DNA of 64,000 nucleotides. Source: an uncultured Mycoplasmatales bacterium (GTDB taxonomy: Bacteria > Bacillota_I > Bacilli_A > Mycoplasmatales > Mycoplasmoidaceae). Of this stretch, positions 56,598 to 64,000 are shown piece by piece; position 1 is the first letter of the stretch; each line of letters starts with the position of its first letter. Made by a program: the position numbers and the translations under genes. Below the pieces are notes generated by a model. It did not search any database. It was not told the DNA's origin and saw only the letters and a list, made by a program, of their open reading frames with translations. The stretch is from the NCBI GenBank assembly GCA_910578525.1, contig CAJTRF010000001.1, positions 1 through 64,000 on the forward strand, written 5' to 3'.

Positions 56598-57532
56598 TAG
56601 TTGTACCTCCTCAAACATCTTAGCTTTGCACTACGTGCACGATTATTAAATTTAACTTCTTCTTGTGAAGCAACAACTGGTTTCTTAGTTAAAAGTTCAA
56701 AATCAGTTGCTGTATTCATAATTGGAACTTCTTTTGGAATATGCGTTATAGTTATGTTGTTAAAAAATTGTTTCACAATTCTATCTTCCAAAGAATGGAA
56801 AGTAATAATTACCATTCTGCCATCCTTATTTAATAAATTAGTTCCATCACTTAATAATTTTTTTAAATTATCTAACTCATGATTTACTTCAATTCTAATT
56901 GCTTGGAAGTAAACACGAGCTGGATGTTTAGATTTGAACAACTCTTTCTTATTAACATTATTTTTAATAATGTTAACTAATTCATCAGTTGTTTCAATAG
57001 CATGATTTTTACGAGTAAAAATGATTGCATTAACAATTCTTCTTGGATTTGATACTTCACCATATTGTTTGAAAATTCTTGTTAATTCTTTAGCATCATA
57101 TTCATTAATTACTTTGTAAGCATCTAATAGATCATCCTGATTCATTCTCATGTCAAGTCTTGCATTTTGATGATAACTAAATCCACGTTTTGCATCATCA
57201 AACATAGGAGAACTAACACCAAGATCAGCGATAATACCATCAACTTTTGAAATATTTAACTTATTCAAAATCATTTTAATATTTTTGAAATTATCATTGA
57301 CCAAAATAACATTAATGTTGTTTTGATATTTTTTTAGCAAGTAGTCATATGCTTGTTTGTCTGTATCTAAACAAATAATCTTGCCTTCATCATTTAAGCA
57401 AGATAAAATTTTATTTGTATGTCCGCCTCTTCCGCAAGTGCAATCTATATAGATGCCATTAGGCTTTATCGACAAATACTCTATTGATTCATTAAGTAAA
57501 ACCGGATTATGTAAACTATTCATTGTCTTCAT
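56597..57532 (-). CDS. rsmH: 16S rRNA (cytosine-1402-N4)-methyltransferase
   Basis: Methylates N4 of C1402 in the ribosomal P site. 311 residues. Seen: HNPVLLNESIEYLSIKPNGIYIDCTCGRGGHTNKIL, LDTDKQAYDYL, the family signature VDGIIADLGVSSPMFDDAKRGFSYHQNARLDMRMNQ (read in pieces), KHPARVYFQAIRIEVNHELDNL, and IITFHSLEDRIVKQFF. The C-terminus has NNRARSAKLRCLRRYN. It overlaps mraZ by 17 bases and ftsA-like by one, so the division cluster is tightly coupled. Confidence 0.96.
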   Translation of the reverse strand: MKTMNSLHNPVLLNESIEYLSIKPNGIYIDCTCGRGGHTNKILSCLNDEGKIICLDTDKQAYDYLLKKYQNNINVILVNDNFKNIKMILNKLNISKVDGIIADLGVSSPMFDDAKRGFSYHQNARLDMRMNQDDLLDAYKVINEYDAKELTRIFKQYGEVSNPRRIVNAIIFTRKNHAIETTDELVNIIKNNVNKKELFKSKHPARVYFQAIRIEVNHELDNLKKLLSDGTNLLNKDGRMVIITFHSLEDRIVKQFFNNITITHIPKEVPIMNTATDFELLTKKPVVASQEEVKFNNRARSAKLRCLRRYN

Positions 57533-57950
57533 TTAATTTATCAGCTACCGTTTCAAACACTTTATCTGTTTGAGCTTTATATTTGTTGTAAGTACTTGTA
57601 TCTCAAATTTCAATTTTGTTACCAACACCAATGATTGTTACATTTTTTGAAATTTTAGCTTCAGCTAATAAGTTTGCTGGAACCAAAATCCTTTTAGCAT
57701 TATCTAATTTAATATCAGCAGCATTTGCTAATAATTGTCTTGTTACAATTCTTGTATCTTTTTTATTTTGAGCTAATGCACTTAATTTTGATGCATAGTC
57801 ATTGAAAGAGTTTATATCTCTTACTTCTAAGCAGCAGTCAAAGCCTTTAGACACTACAATATCACTACCTAAAGCTTGTGCAAATTTTGCAGGCATTGAT
57901 AGTCTGTTTTTAGAATCTAAGTTGTGATTGTATGTTCCTAGGAAAATCAT
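57516..57950 (-). CDS. mraZ: Transcriptional regulator MraZ
   Basis: DNA-binding regulator of the division cluster. From ATG 57950 it has 144 residues. Two SpoVT/AbrB-type repeats are visible: LGTYNHNLDSKNRLSMPAKF in the first and DIKLDNAKRILVPANLLAE in the second, each with the D-x-K-x-R-x-x-x-P pattern. It binds repeated AAAGTG-type boxes in its own promoter; three such boxes lie directly upstream. A TGA Trp follows NKIEI. Overlaps rsmH by 17 bases. Confidence 0.95.
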
Positions 57951-57955
57951 ATTTA

Positions 57956-57982
57956 CCACTTTGTCCCACTTCTTAACACTTT
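57956..57982 (-). promoter_or_regulatory. MraZ operator: three AAAGTG-type boxes
   Basis: On the minus strand the boxes AAAGTGT, GAAGTGG and AAAGTGG occupy 57976-57982, 57966-57972 and 57956-57962. Each is separated by three bases, giving a ten-base period, one DNA turn. MraZ of other mollicutes binds AAAGTG[T/G] boxes with three-base gaps. The boxes lie between the -10 box and the mraZ start codon, so MraZ could block or modify transcription. Confidence 0.8.
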
Positions 57983-57983
57983 T

Positions 57984-58011
57984 ATTATACATAAAAGATA
58001 AATTTTGTCAA
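57984..58011 (-). promoter_or_regulatory. Consensus sigma-70 promoter of the mraZ cluster
   Basis: A perfect -35 TTGACA (58006-58011) and a perfect -10 TATAAT (57984-57989) are separated by 16 bases on the minus strand. This is the best promoter match that I saw in the window. Confidence 0.85.
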
Positions 58012-58044
58012 TTTTTTTTAAAAATTTATAAATATGTTGGTTTG

Positions 58045-58077
58045 CAAGCAGAAAAAAAGACGCCTTTTTAGCGCCTT
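58045..58077 (-). terminator. Intrinsic terminator of the ackA unit
   Basis: On the minus strand AAGGCGC pairs with GCGTCTT (one G-U pair), with a seven-base loop, followed by a T run. It lies just after the small cysteine-rich gene downstream of ackA and before the mraZ promoter. Confidence 0.65.
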
Positions 58078-58093
58078 AATTCTTTTGTTTTTT

Positions 58094-58246
58094 TTAGATT
58101 TTATGCTTTTTTTCAAAATCTTCTAGAGTAATGCAAATCCCTTCTCCATCACAACATTTTTTGTTTTTACATCGTGGATTTTTATCTAAATCTGCAATAA
58201 ATCTTTCTAAATCATCTTGAGAGATTTTTTCTTCTTTTTTAACCAT
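58094..58246 (-). CDS. Small cysteine-cluster protein of unknown function
   Basis: A 50-residue frame, MVKKEEKISQDDLERFIADL, starting two bases past the ackA stop and ending just before a terminator. It is very charged and has four cysteines in CKNKKCCDGEGIC near residues 26-38, a spacing that could bind a metal ion. It is too short for the usual ORF filters and no family is recognised. Its place in the ackA transcript and the good codon use make it a likely gene; function unknown. Confidence 0.5.
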   Translation of the reverse strand: MVKKEEKISQDDLERFIADLDKNPRCKNKKCCDGEGICITLEDFEKKHKI

Positions 58247-58248
58247 AA

Positions 58249-59442
58249 CTATTTAGTTAAATTTTGAACGTCGTTTGCAATCATTAATTCTTCATCCGTT
58301 CTAACTCTATATATAGGATATGTAGCACTGTTTGAAGAAACTAAAATGTAATCATTATATTTTTCAATTAATTTTTTATCATTAATTTCTGCATTAAATA
58401 GCTTGATATTTTTGCAAGTTTCATTAACAATATAATTTTGGTTTTCACCAACACCTGCTGTGAAAACAATTGCGTCAACCTTTCCTTCTAATTCGTTTGC
58501 ATATGAAACAATGTATTTAGCAATTCTTTTAACATACATTGTTAATGCAAATTTAGCATCTTTATTACCTTTTTCAAGTTTATTACATACATCACGAACA
58601 TCTGATGAACCTACAAGTCCTTGTAAACCTGACTTTTTATTTAAAGTTTCATCTATTTGTTTATCATTCATTCCTTTTCTCATTAAGAAAACTGCAACAG
58701 ATGGATCCATATCTCCACACCTTGTTCCCATTACTAATCCTTCTAATGGAGTTAACCCCATTGAAGTGTCATAAGATTTTGAATTTTTAATTGCAGAAAT
58801 AGAAGCACCATTACCAATATGACAAACAATTAAATTTACTTGTTTCTTATGAAGGATTTTTTCCATTTGCTTTGTAATGTATTTGTATGAAATACCATGG
58901 TAACCAAATTTTCTAATTTCTCATTTATCTGCTAATTGTTTGTCAATTGCATATCTGTAATTTAATTCAGGAATTGTTGAATGAAATGAATTATCAAATG
59001 CTGCAATATTTTTTACCTTTGGTAATTTTTTCATGAAAATCTTAATAACTTTTAATTCATGAGGATTATGTAACGGAGCTACTGGTATATGATCTTCAAT
59101 AACTTTTAAACATTTATCATTTACAAGAACAGAGTTAGTGTAAACTGTACCACAGTTTACAACTCTATGACCAATACCACTAAACTCAGTAATTTTATTA
59201 TAAATTTTATGAGTTTTCATTTGTTTCAAAATTAAATCAATTGCATCAGTGTGATCTTTAATGTTGATTTTTTTCTCATAAGTTTTAAATTTCTTACCAG
59301 CTAAGCAATTGATTTTAAAATTACCATCAATTCCAATTCTTTCACAAAGACCATAACAAATGACTTTGTGATTTTTACCTAAAAATACTTTGTATTTTAA
59401 TGAGCTGCTACCAGCATTAATAATTAATATCTTTTTATCCAT
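58249..59442 (-). CDS. ackA: Acetate kinase
   Basis: Makes ATP and acetate from acetyl phosphate. 397 residues. Seen: IINAGSSSLKYKVF near the N-terminus (phosphate-binding), GIGHRVVNCG, the signature DNSFHSTIPELNYRYAI, GYHGISYKYI, IGNGASISAIKNSKSYDTSMGLTPLEGLVMGTRCGDMDPSV and FTAGVGEN. These are all diagnostic. A TGA Trp follows QLADK. A TATA-rich stretch lies close upstream. Divergent from plsC with 63 bases between. Confidence 0.97.
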
Positions 59443-59505
59443 ATTTTTTTATTATTCTATATTAAGAATTATATTATTTATTTATATAATATAAATAATT
59501 AAAAT

Positions 59506-60291
59506 ATGGTCAGAGTTATAAAAAGTTTTTTTCATTATTTACTAGTTCCATTTGTATTTATTAGTTTAGCTTGAAGTGTATGAAGAGCAAAAGTAAAAGC
59601 AAAAAAATACAAAAAAGAACCAATGGTTCATACAGCCGATGTTAGATATAAAATGGTTTACAAAATTTGTAAAAGAGTATTATTTTGTAAAAATATTCAT
59701 GTAGATGCTCAAGGTTTCGAAGACATGTCATTAACTCCAAAACTATTAATTGGTAATCATAAATCTAATTTAGATGCAATTGTAATGATTAAGGTTTTAT
59801 ATGAAATAAGCCCTAACTTCCGTTTTACTTTTTTGTGTAAAAAAGAATTGCAAAAAAATGCAGCTATTAGAGCTTGTATAGATTTGATTGATGGTATTTA
59901 TATTGATCGTAATAATCCAAGAGCAATTCTTGATGTTATTAGACAAGAAAAAGAATTATTAAACCAAAACTATACATTAGTTGTGTTCCCAGAGGGAACA
60001 AGAGTCTTCTCACATGAATTTGGAGAATTTAAACCTGGTGCTTTTAAAGTGGCTTACGAAAGTTTTGTTCCGGTTGCTTTCTTCACACTTTATGGGACAA
60101 GCGGTAGACTTGATAAAAATAAAGAGCATAAAGTTAAAGGCGATATTATTGTTAAATACAATGGTATGATGAGACCACAAGAATTCATTACAACAACTGC
60201 AGTTAATTTAGCTGGAAAAATAAAAAATATCATTAAAAATTCTTATGATAAAATTTTTAATGATAATACTAAAAAAGGAGAAAAAAAATAA
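59506..60291 (+). CDS. plsC: 1-acyl-sn-glycerol-3-phosphate acyltransferase
   Basis: Adds the second acyl chain to make phosphatidic acid. 261 residues. One N-terminal membrane segment ([19 protein letters not shown]) is followed by the acyltransferase core: GNHKSNLD (His85, Asp90) as the HX4D motif, and FPEGTR (161-166), then [20 protein letters not shown]. The stop overlaps the thyA start in TAATG. It completes the two-step path begun by PlsY. One TGA Trp in the N-terminal helix. Confidence 0.94.
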
Positions 60292-61160
60292 TGAAACAAT
60301 ATTTGGATTTATTACAACACATTTTAGATAAAGGTAAAAAAAGACATAACCGTACAGGGGTTGATACAATTTCAACCTTTGGTTACCAAACAAGATATGA
60401 TATTTCTGAATCATTTCCGTTGTTAACAACAAAGAAAGTTTTTTATAAATCAATGATTTATGAATTGCTTTGATTCATCAAAGGTGACACTAATATTAAA
60501 TATTTAGTTGATCATAACTGTAATATTTGAAATGAATGACCTTATGAAATTTATAAAAAATCTCCTGATTTCCAAGGTGAAGATTTAAAGCAATTCGTAG
60601 AAAAAATTAGAAACGATGCTGAATTTGCTAAAAAACATGGTAATTTAGGTCCTGTTTATGGAAAACAATGAAGAAATTCTTATGGATTTGACCAATTACA
60701 AAATGTTGTTGATCAAATTAAAAACAATCCTGACTCTCGTAGATTAATTGTTTGTGCTTGAAACCCAAGCCAAGTATGCAATATGGCATTGCCGCCCTGT
60801 CATGCATTATTTCAATTTTATGTAGAAGACGGAAAATACCTATCATGTCAACTATACCAAAGAAGTGCTGATGCTTTTTTAGGTGTTCCATTTAATATCC
60901 CAAGTTATTCGTTATTAACTTACATAATTGCTGATATGACTGGATTAAAACCAAAAGAATTTATTCACTCATTTGGTGATCTACATATTTATGTAAACCA
61001 TTTAGATCAAGTACATGAACAACTATCGCGTACTCCTAAACACCAACCAAAACTAATTATTAAAAATCATCACGATAGAATTGAAGACTATGTCTTCGAA
61101 GATTTTGAAATTGTAGATTACGATCCAGCTCCTGCAATTAAAGCTCCAGTTGCTGTATAA
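60291..61160 (+). CDS. thyA: Thymidylate synthase
   Basis: Makes dTMP from dUMP with methylene-tetrahydrofolate. 289 residues. Seen: [75 protein letters not shown], the catalytic Cys170 in [34 protein letters not shown] and [12 protein letters not shown]. Several TGA Trp codons. The ATG overlaps the plsC stop. It pairs with dfrA just downstream, which recycles the dihydrofolate product. Confidence 0.98.
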
Positions 61161-61169
61161 ATAAAATAT

Positions 61170-61622
61170 ATGTTAAAAATGATTTGATGTGAAGATGCCA
61201 ATCACGGTATCGGAATAAATAATAAAATGCCTTGGGATATCAAGGAAGAGATGAGACATTTTATAAAAACAACTAAAGGTCATACTGTTGTTATGGGTCG
61301 TAAAACTTTTGAATCTATTGGTAAACCATTACCAAATAGAACAAATATTGTTTTAACTAATAACCCTGACCTTAAAATTGATGGTGTGCAAATTATTCAT
61401 GATTTTAACAAAATCATAGAACTAGCAAAATCGCAAGATATTTTTATAATTGGTGGAGCATCTATATATAAGCAATTCTTACCATTTGCTGATGAATTAG
61501 TAATTTCAAAATTACCTGATACTTACCATTGCACTGAATACTTAAATTTTAATTTATCAAATTTTAAACTTAAAAATACAGAAGATTTTGGATTATTCAA
61601 AGTTAACTACTATGCAAAATAA
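61170..61622 (+). CDS. dfrA: Dihydrofolate reductase
   Basis: Reduces dihydrofolate to tetrahydrofolate. 150 residues. Seen: MIWCEDANHGIGINNKMPWDIKEEM with the catalytic Asp23, VVMGRKTFESIGKPLPNRTNIVLT and IFIIGGASIYKQFLPFADELVISKL. The start ATG at 61170 gives MLKMIWCED. It follows thyA by nine bases and overlaps scpA by 11. Folate must be imported, since no folate synthesis genes are seen here. Confidence 0.96.
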
Positions 61623-62424
61623 AGACATTGAGTTTAATATTGATATTGAAGGATTCTCTGGACCACTTGATGTTCTAGATACACTTATTCGTGAAAACAA
61701 GATGGATATCCTTGATCTTAATATTTCTTTATTAGCTAATCAATACTATGAATTTATTAAAAAGAATTTTAATAAATTCGAAATAGATAAATTAGGTAAT
61801 TACCTTGTTATGGCTACTTATCTATTAGAGTTAAAGACAAAGAAAATTCTTCAAGGATTAGAAGAAACTCAAGAAGAATCAAATTTTGAATATGAACGTG
61901 ATAAGTTGGTTGCTCAAATTATTGAATATCGTAAATACAAAGAAGTTTGTGAAAAATTAAATGTTAAACGTGAAAAGCGTCAAACACTTTATGCAAAACC
62001 TAGTGATATTGCAAAATTGAAAGAAGGATCTGAACGTTTCTATATAGAAAAACTTCCAAGTTATATAGATCCAGATAAATTATTAAAATCAATTATTAGT
62101 GCATACGAAAAATATCACTTCTCTTTATTTTCTAAAAATAAAATTATTGTTCAAGAATTGTCTGTTGATGACATTAAAAAAGATCTTATCTCTTTTCTAA
62201 ATACATCAAAAAAAATTACTTCGTTTGGCGAATATTTATTCTCAGTTGATGAATTAAAAATTTCTGAGCAATACATTGTTACAACGTTTTTAGCTCTTTT
62301 AGAATTAGTTAAATATGATGTTATAGTTTTGGAACAAAACGAACAAACAAATGAGATAATAATTACTATTAAGGATCTAAATAATTCTAAAATAGCTTTA
62401 GGCCAAGGAGGGTTACATGAATAA
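61612..62424 (+). CDS. scpA: Segregation and condensation protein A
   Basis: Kleisin subunit of the SMC condensin. About 270 residues from ATG 61612 (MQNKDIEFNIDIEGFSGPLDVL). Seen: the family pattern DIEGFSGPLDVLDTLIRENKMDILDLNISLLANQYYEF, YLVMATYLLELKTKKIL, EYRKYKEVCEKL and the C-terminal winged-helix region with VTTFLALLELVKYDVIVLEQNE. Start: a longer start at 61588 is possible but would extend into dfrA. It overlaps scpB by eight bases. Confidence 0.9.
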   Translation: MQNKDIEFNIDIEGFSGPLDVLDTLIRENKMDILDLNISLLANQYYEFIKKNFNKFEIDKLGNYLVMATYLLELKTKKILQGLEETQEESNFEYERDKLVAQIIEYRKYKEVCEKLNVKREKRQTLYAKPSDIAKLKEGSERFYIEKLPSYIDPDKLLKSIISAYEKYHFSLFSKNKIIVQELSVDDIKKDLISFLNTSKKITSFGEYLFSVDELKISEQYIVTTFLALLELVKYDVIVLEQNEQTNEIIITIKDLNNSKIALGQGGLHE

Positions 62425-62989
62425 TAAATCAATTATCGAGAGTATTTTATATACATCAGGAAACGATGGAGTTGATATCAATACTTTTAAGAAAGTATTA
62501 GGTATTGAATCAGAAGAAATTATTAAGTTAATTAATGAATTAAAAACTAAGTATGAATCTGATCAGGATTCTGGTTTGTTAATCAAAAAATACGGAAACT
62601 CTTTTTATTTATTGTCTAAAGAAGATAATAATCAACATATTGCTAAAGCAATGAATTACGCTTCTAAAAATCCTTTAACTCCTGCGATGATGGAAGTATT
62701 AGCAATCATTGCATACAACAACCCTTGTACATCAACTAAAATCGAAAAAATTAGAGGTGTGGACTCTAAGAATGCAATTAGTAAACTAATAGCATTGAAT
62801 TTAATTAAAGAAGCCGGACGTGACACAACTCCTGGTTGTCCATATTTGTATAAGACAACTCAAGAATTCTTAAATTTATTTGGCATTAAAGCTTTGAGCA
62901 ACTTGCCTAAATTAAAAGATTCTGATCAAAGTTTACTTGAGGAAACTGATGTTGATTTCTTTAATTCTAATAGAATTGAAGAAGAATAA
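62417..62989 (+). CDS. scpB: Segregation and condensation protein B
   Basis: Partner of ScpA in the condensin complex. 190 residues, with two winged-helix domains. Seen: SIIESILYTSGNDGVDINTFKKVLGI, GLLIKKYGNSFYLLSKED, LTPAMMEVLAIIAYNNPCTSTKIEKIRGVDSKNAISKLIALNLIKEAGRDTTPGCPYLYKTTQEFLNLFGI (shown in pieces in the family). A strong AGGAGGG lies just before the ATG inside the scpA end. Its stop directly touches the stop of the convergent degV gene. Confidence 0.95.
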   Translation: MNNKSIIESILYTSGNDGVDINTFKKVLGIESEEIIKLINELKTKYESDQDSGLLIKKYGNSFYLLSKEDNNQHIAKAMNYASKNPLTPAMMEVLAIIAYNNPCTSTKIEKIRGVDSKNAISKLIALNLIKEAGRDTTPGCPYLYKTTQEFLNLFGIKALSNLPKLKDSDQSLLEETDVDFFNSNRIEEE

Positions 62990-63853
62990 TTATTCTACTC
63001 TTACAATAATTGCAGCGTAATCAATACCTGTATGCACAGTAATTACTGATGGTAAAACATCTCTTGGTGTTTTATCGTTTAATTTATATTCTTTCTTTAA
63101 TAAATCTATTAATGGCTCAATATCGTACTTATTGTTGTGATAATTTACTTTCATTAAAACTGCGTTTTTAATTTTAGATTTATCTAAATTAATTCTTTCA
63201 TTAAATGTCTTAGTTAAAATCTTAACACAATTTTCATATTTAGATGCTTTGTCTAAAAATACTAAACCATTATGATCATATGTAATGATCAATTTAAGAT
63301 TTAACACTTTTGCAAACATTCCTTTAAAATTGCTTACTCTTCCACCTTTAACTAATTGATCAACATTTGGAACAATTAAAAAACCTAGTCATTTTTTCTT
63401 TTCAGATTCAATATAATTTTTAACTATTTCTTCAGTTAGATCTTTCTTCTTAGAAAGTTCTATTAATTCTTCTAATTGAATTCTACTTCATCTAGACAAT
63501 GAGTATTGTGGAATAACATGAACGTTTTTGTAATCTTCAACTACCATTCTTCATGTATTAATAGCAGAAGAAAGTTTCTCATGAATTGGTAAGACAAATA
63601 TATCATCATATTTGTCTGCAATCTTATCTAGTAATTCAGCGATCATTCCAGGAGAAGGTTGGCTTGTGCTAACATTAATTCCTTTATTAATCAATTCGCA
63701 AACCTCTTTATTATCAATTTCAATTAAATCTTTGTATGATGTGATTTGACCATCAAGGTTTTTATTAATTATTAAAGGCATGTAGTATACGTTTGGATAC
63801 TCACCTTCTTTAATTCCAGATGATGAATCAACAATAAAAGCAACTTTCTTCAT
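62990..63853 (-). CDS. DegV family lipid-binding protein
   Basis: 287 residues. DegV proteins bind fatty acids and act with fatty-acid kinase in Gram-positives. Seen: MKKVAFIVDSSSGIKEGEYPNVYYMPLII (the DSSSGI loop), SYKDLIEIDNKEVCELI, GINVSTSQPSPGMI (conserved TSQPSP), IFVLPIHEKLSSAINTW, LIVPNVDQLVKGGRVSNF, and the C-terminal VLPSVITVHTGIDYAAIIV. These fit the family. A TGA Trp follows LSSAINT. A TATAAT (63863-63868) ends nine bases before the ATG with no ribosome site, another near-leaderless start. Confidence 0.92.
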
Positions 63854-63862
63854 ATTAAAATA

Positions 63863-63868
63863 ATTATA
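63863..63868 (-). promoter_or_regulatory. -10 box of degV, near-leaderless
   Basis: TATAAT on the minus strand ends nine bases before the degV ATG at 63853. There is no ribosome-binding site in between. Confidence 0.45.
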
Positions 63869-63896
63869 CTAATTATAAATAATTTATTTAATTGCT

Positions 63897-64000
63897 ATGA
63901 TAGGATGTTTTTACAACAAAAATTCATTAAATGACACATTAATCCTTAATGTGTCAAATGAAAAACCAATTAAAATTGACCAAAATAATAATTATTGTTT
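63897..64000 (+). CDS. YtpR-like tRNA-binding protein, 5' part only
   Basis: An ATG at 63897 opens a frame to the window edge reading MIGCFYNKNSLNDTLIL, then VSNEKPIKI. The start FYNKxxxxDTLL is like the N-terminus of Bacillus YtpR, which carries a tRNA-binding domain later in the chain. Only about 34 residues are visible, so the call rests on this short similarity. A perfect 11-base inverted repeat lies within it (63932-63956). Confidence 0.5.
   Translation, partial: MIGCFYNKNSLNDTLILNVSNEKPIKIDQNNNYC

Overview
The window is AT-rich and reads UGA as tryptophan. About half the genes stay open only if in-frame TGA is Trp; TGG is also used, and alaS, guaA, mnmG, parE, parC, ffh, deoA, purB and others are interrupted by TGA otherwise. 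With the lipoprotein, the missing cell-wall genes and the compact overlapping layout, this is a Mycoplasma-type mollicute. Local gene orders resemble the pneumoniae/penetrans side of the group: deoD-deoC-deoA-cdd-phosphomutase, mraZ-rsmH-ftsA-like-ftsZ, a nadD-yqeK fusion, parE-parC. A BspA-type leucine-rich-repeat lipoprotein suggests a host-associated or protist-associated species. The species call is inference; I see no rRNA or tRNA gene.

Layout. 1-11.4 kb (mostly minus): an unrecognised partial gene; the infC-rpmI-rplT operon with an attenuator-like leader; an LRR lipoprotein; pyk; the efp-asp23-nusB-membrane protein-mtaB cluster; a PepD-type peptidase; a five-helix membrane protein; nicotinate phosphoribosyltransferase. 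11.4-21 kb: plsY; then on plus a nicotinamidase-like enzyme, parE-parC, yqeG, nadD-yqeK, mtnN, trmB and ldh. 21-32.5 kb: a YfcC-family transporter, guaA and guaB (IMP dehydrogenase without its CBS domain), alaS, fmt, cutC, a FolT-like ECF S component, a large unknown membrane protein and crcB. 32.6-38 kb: a type III restriction-modification island with two mod genes in tandem and one res. The first mod carries a (GA)14 tract that puts it out of frame here. 38-53.2 kb: holA and comEC, ffh, tyrS, a degenerate ParA-like ATPase, rsmG and mnmG, the nucleoside-salvage operon, mnmA and purB. 53.2-64 kb: an AlkA-like glycosylase, the mraZ-rsmH-ftsA-like-ftsZ division cluster with MraZ boxes and a strong promoter, ackA, plsC-thyA-dfrA-scpA-scpB, degV and the start of a YtpR-like gene.

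How the genes fit together. Metabolism is salvage and fermentation: pyruvate kinase, lactate dehydrogenase and acetate kinase for ATP; nucleoside phosphorylases, cytidine deaminase and deoxyribose-phosphate aldolase feeding sugar phosphates to glycolysis; purB, guaB and guaA for purine interconversion; nicotinamidase, pncB and nadD for NAD; plsC and plsY for phosphatidate; thyA, dfrA, fmt and a probable folate importer for one-carbon chemistry. Translation and tRNA modification genes are well represented. The accessory part is the type III RM island. Several genes appear to be transcribed from a TATAAT box only 6-11 bases before the ATG (near-leaderless), while the division cluster uses strong GGAGG ribosome sites.

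The most unusual items are the phase-variable tandem mod system, the CBS-less IMP dehydrogenase, the very divergent FtsA-like and ParA-like proteins, and the LRR lipoprotein. I did not find a clearly new multi-gene system.
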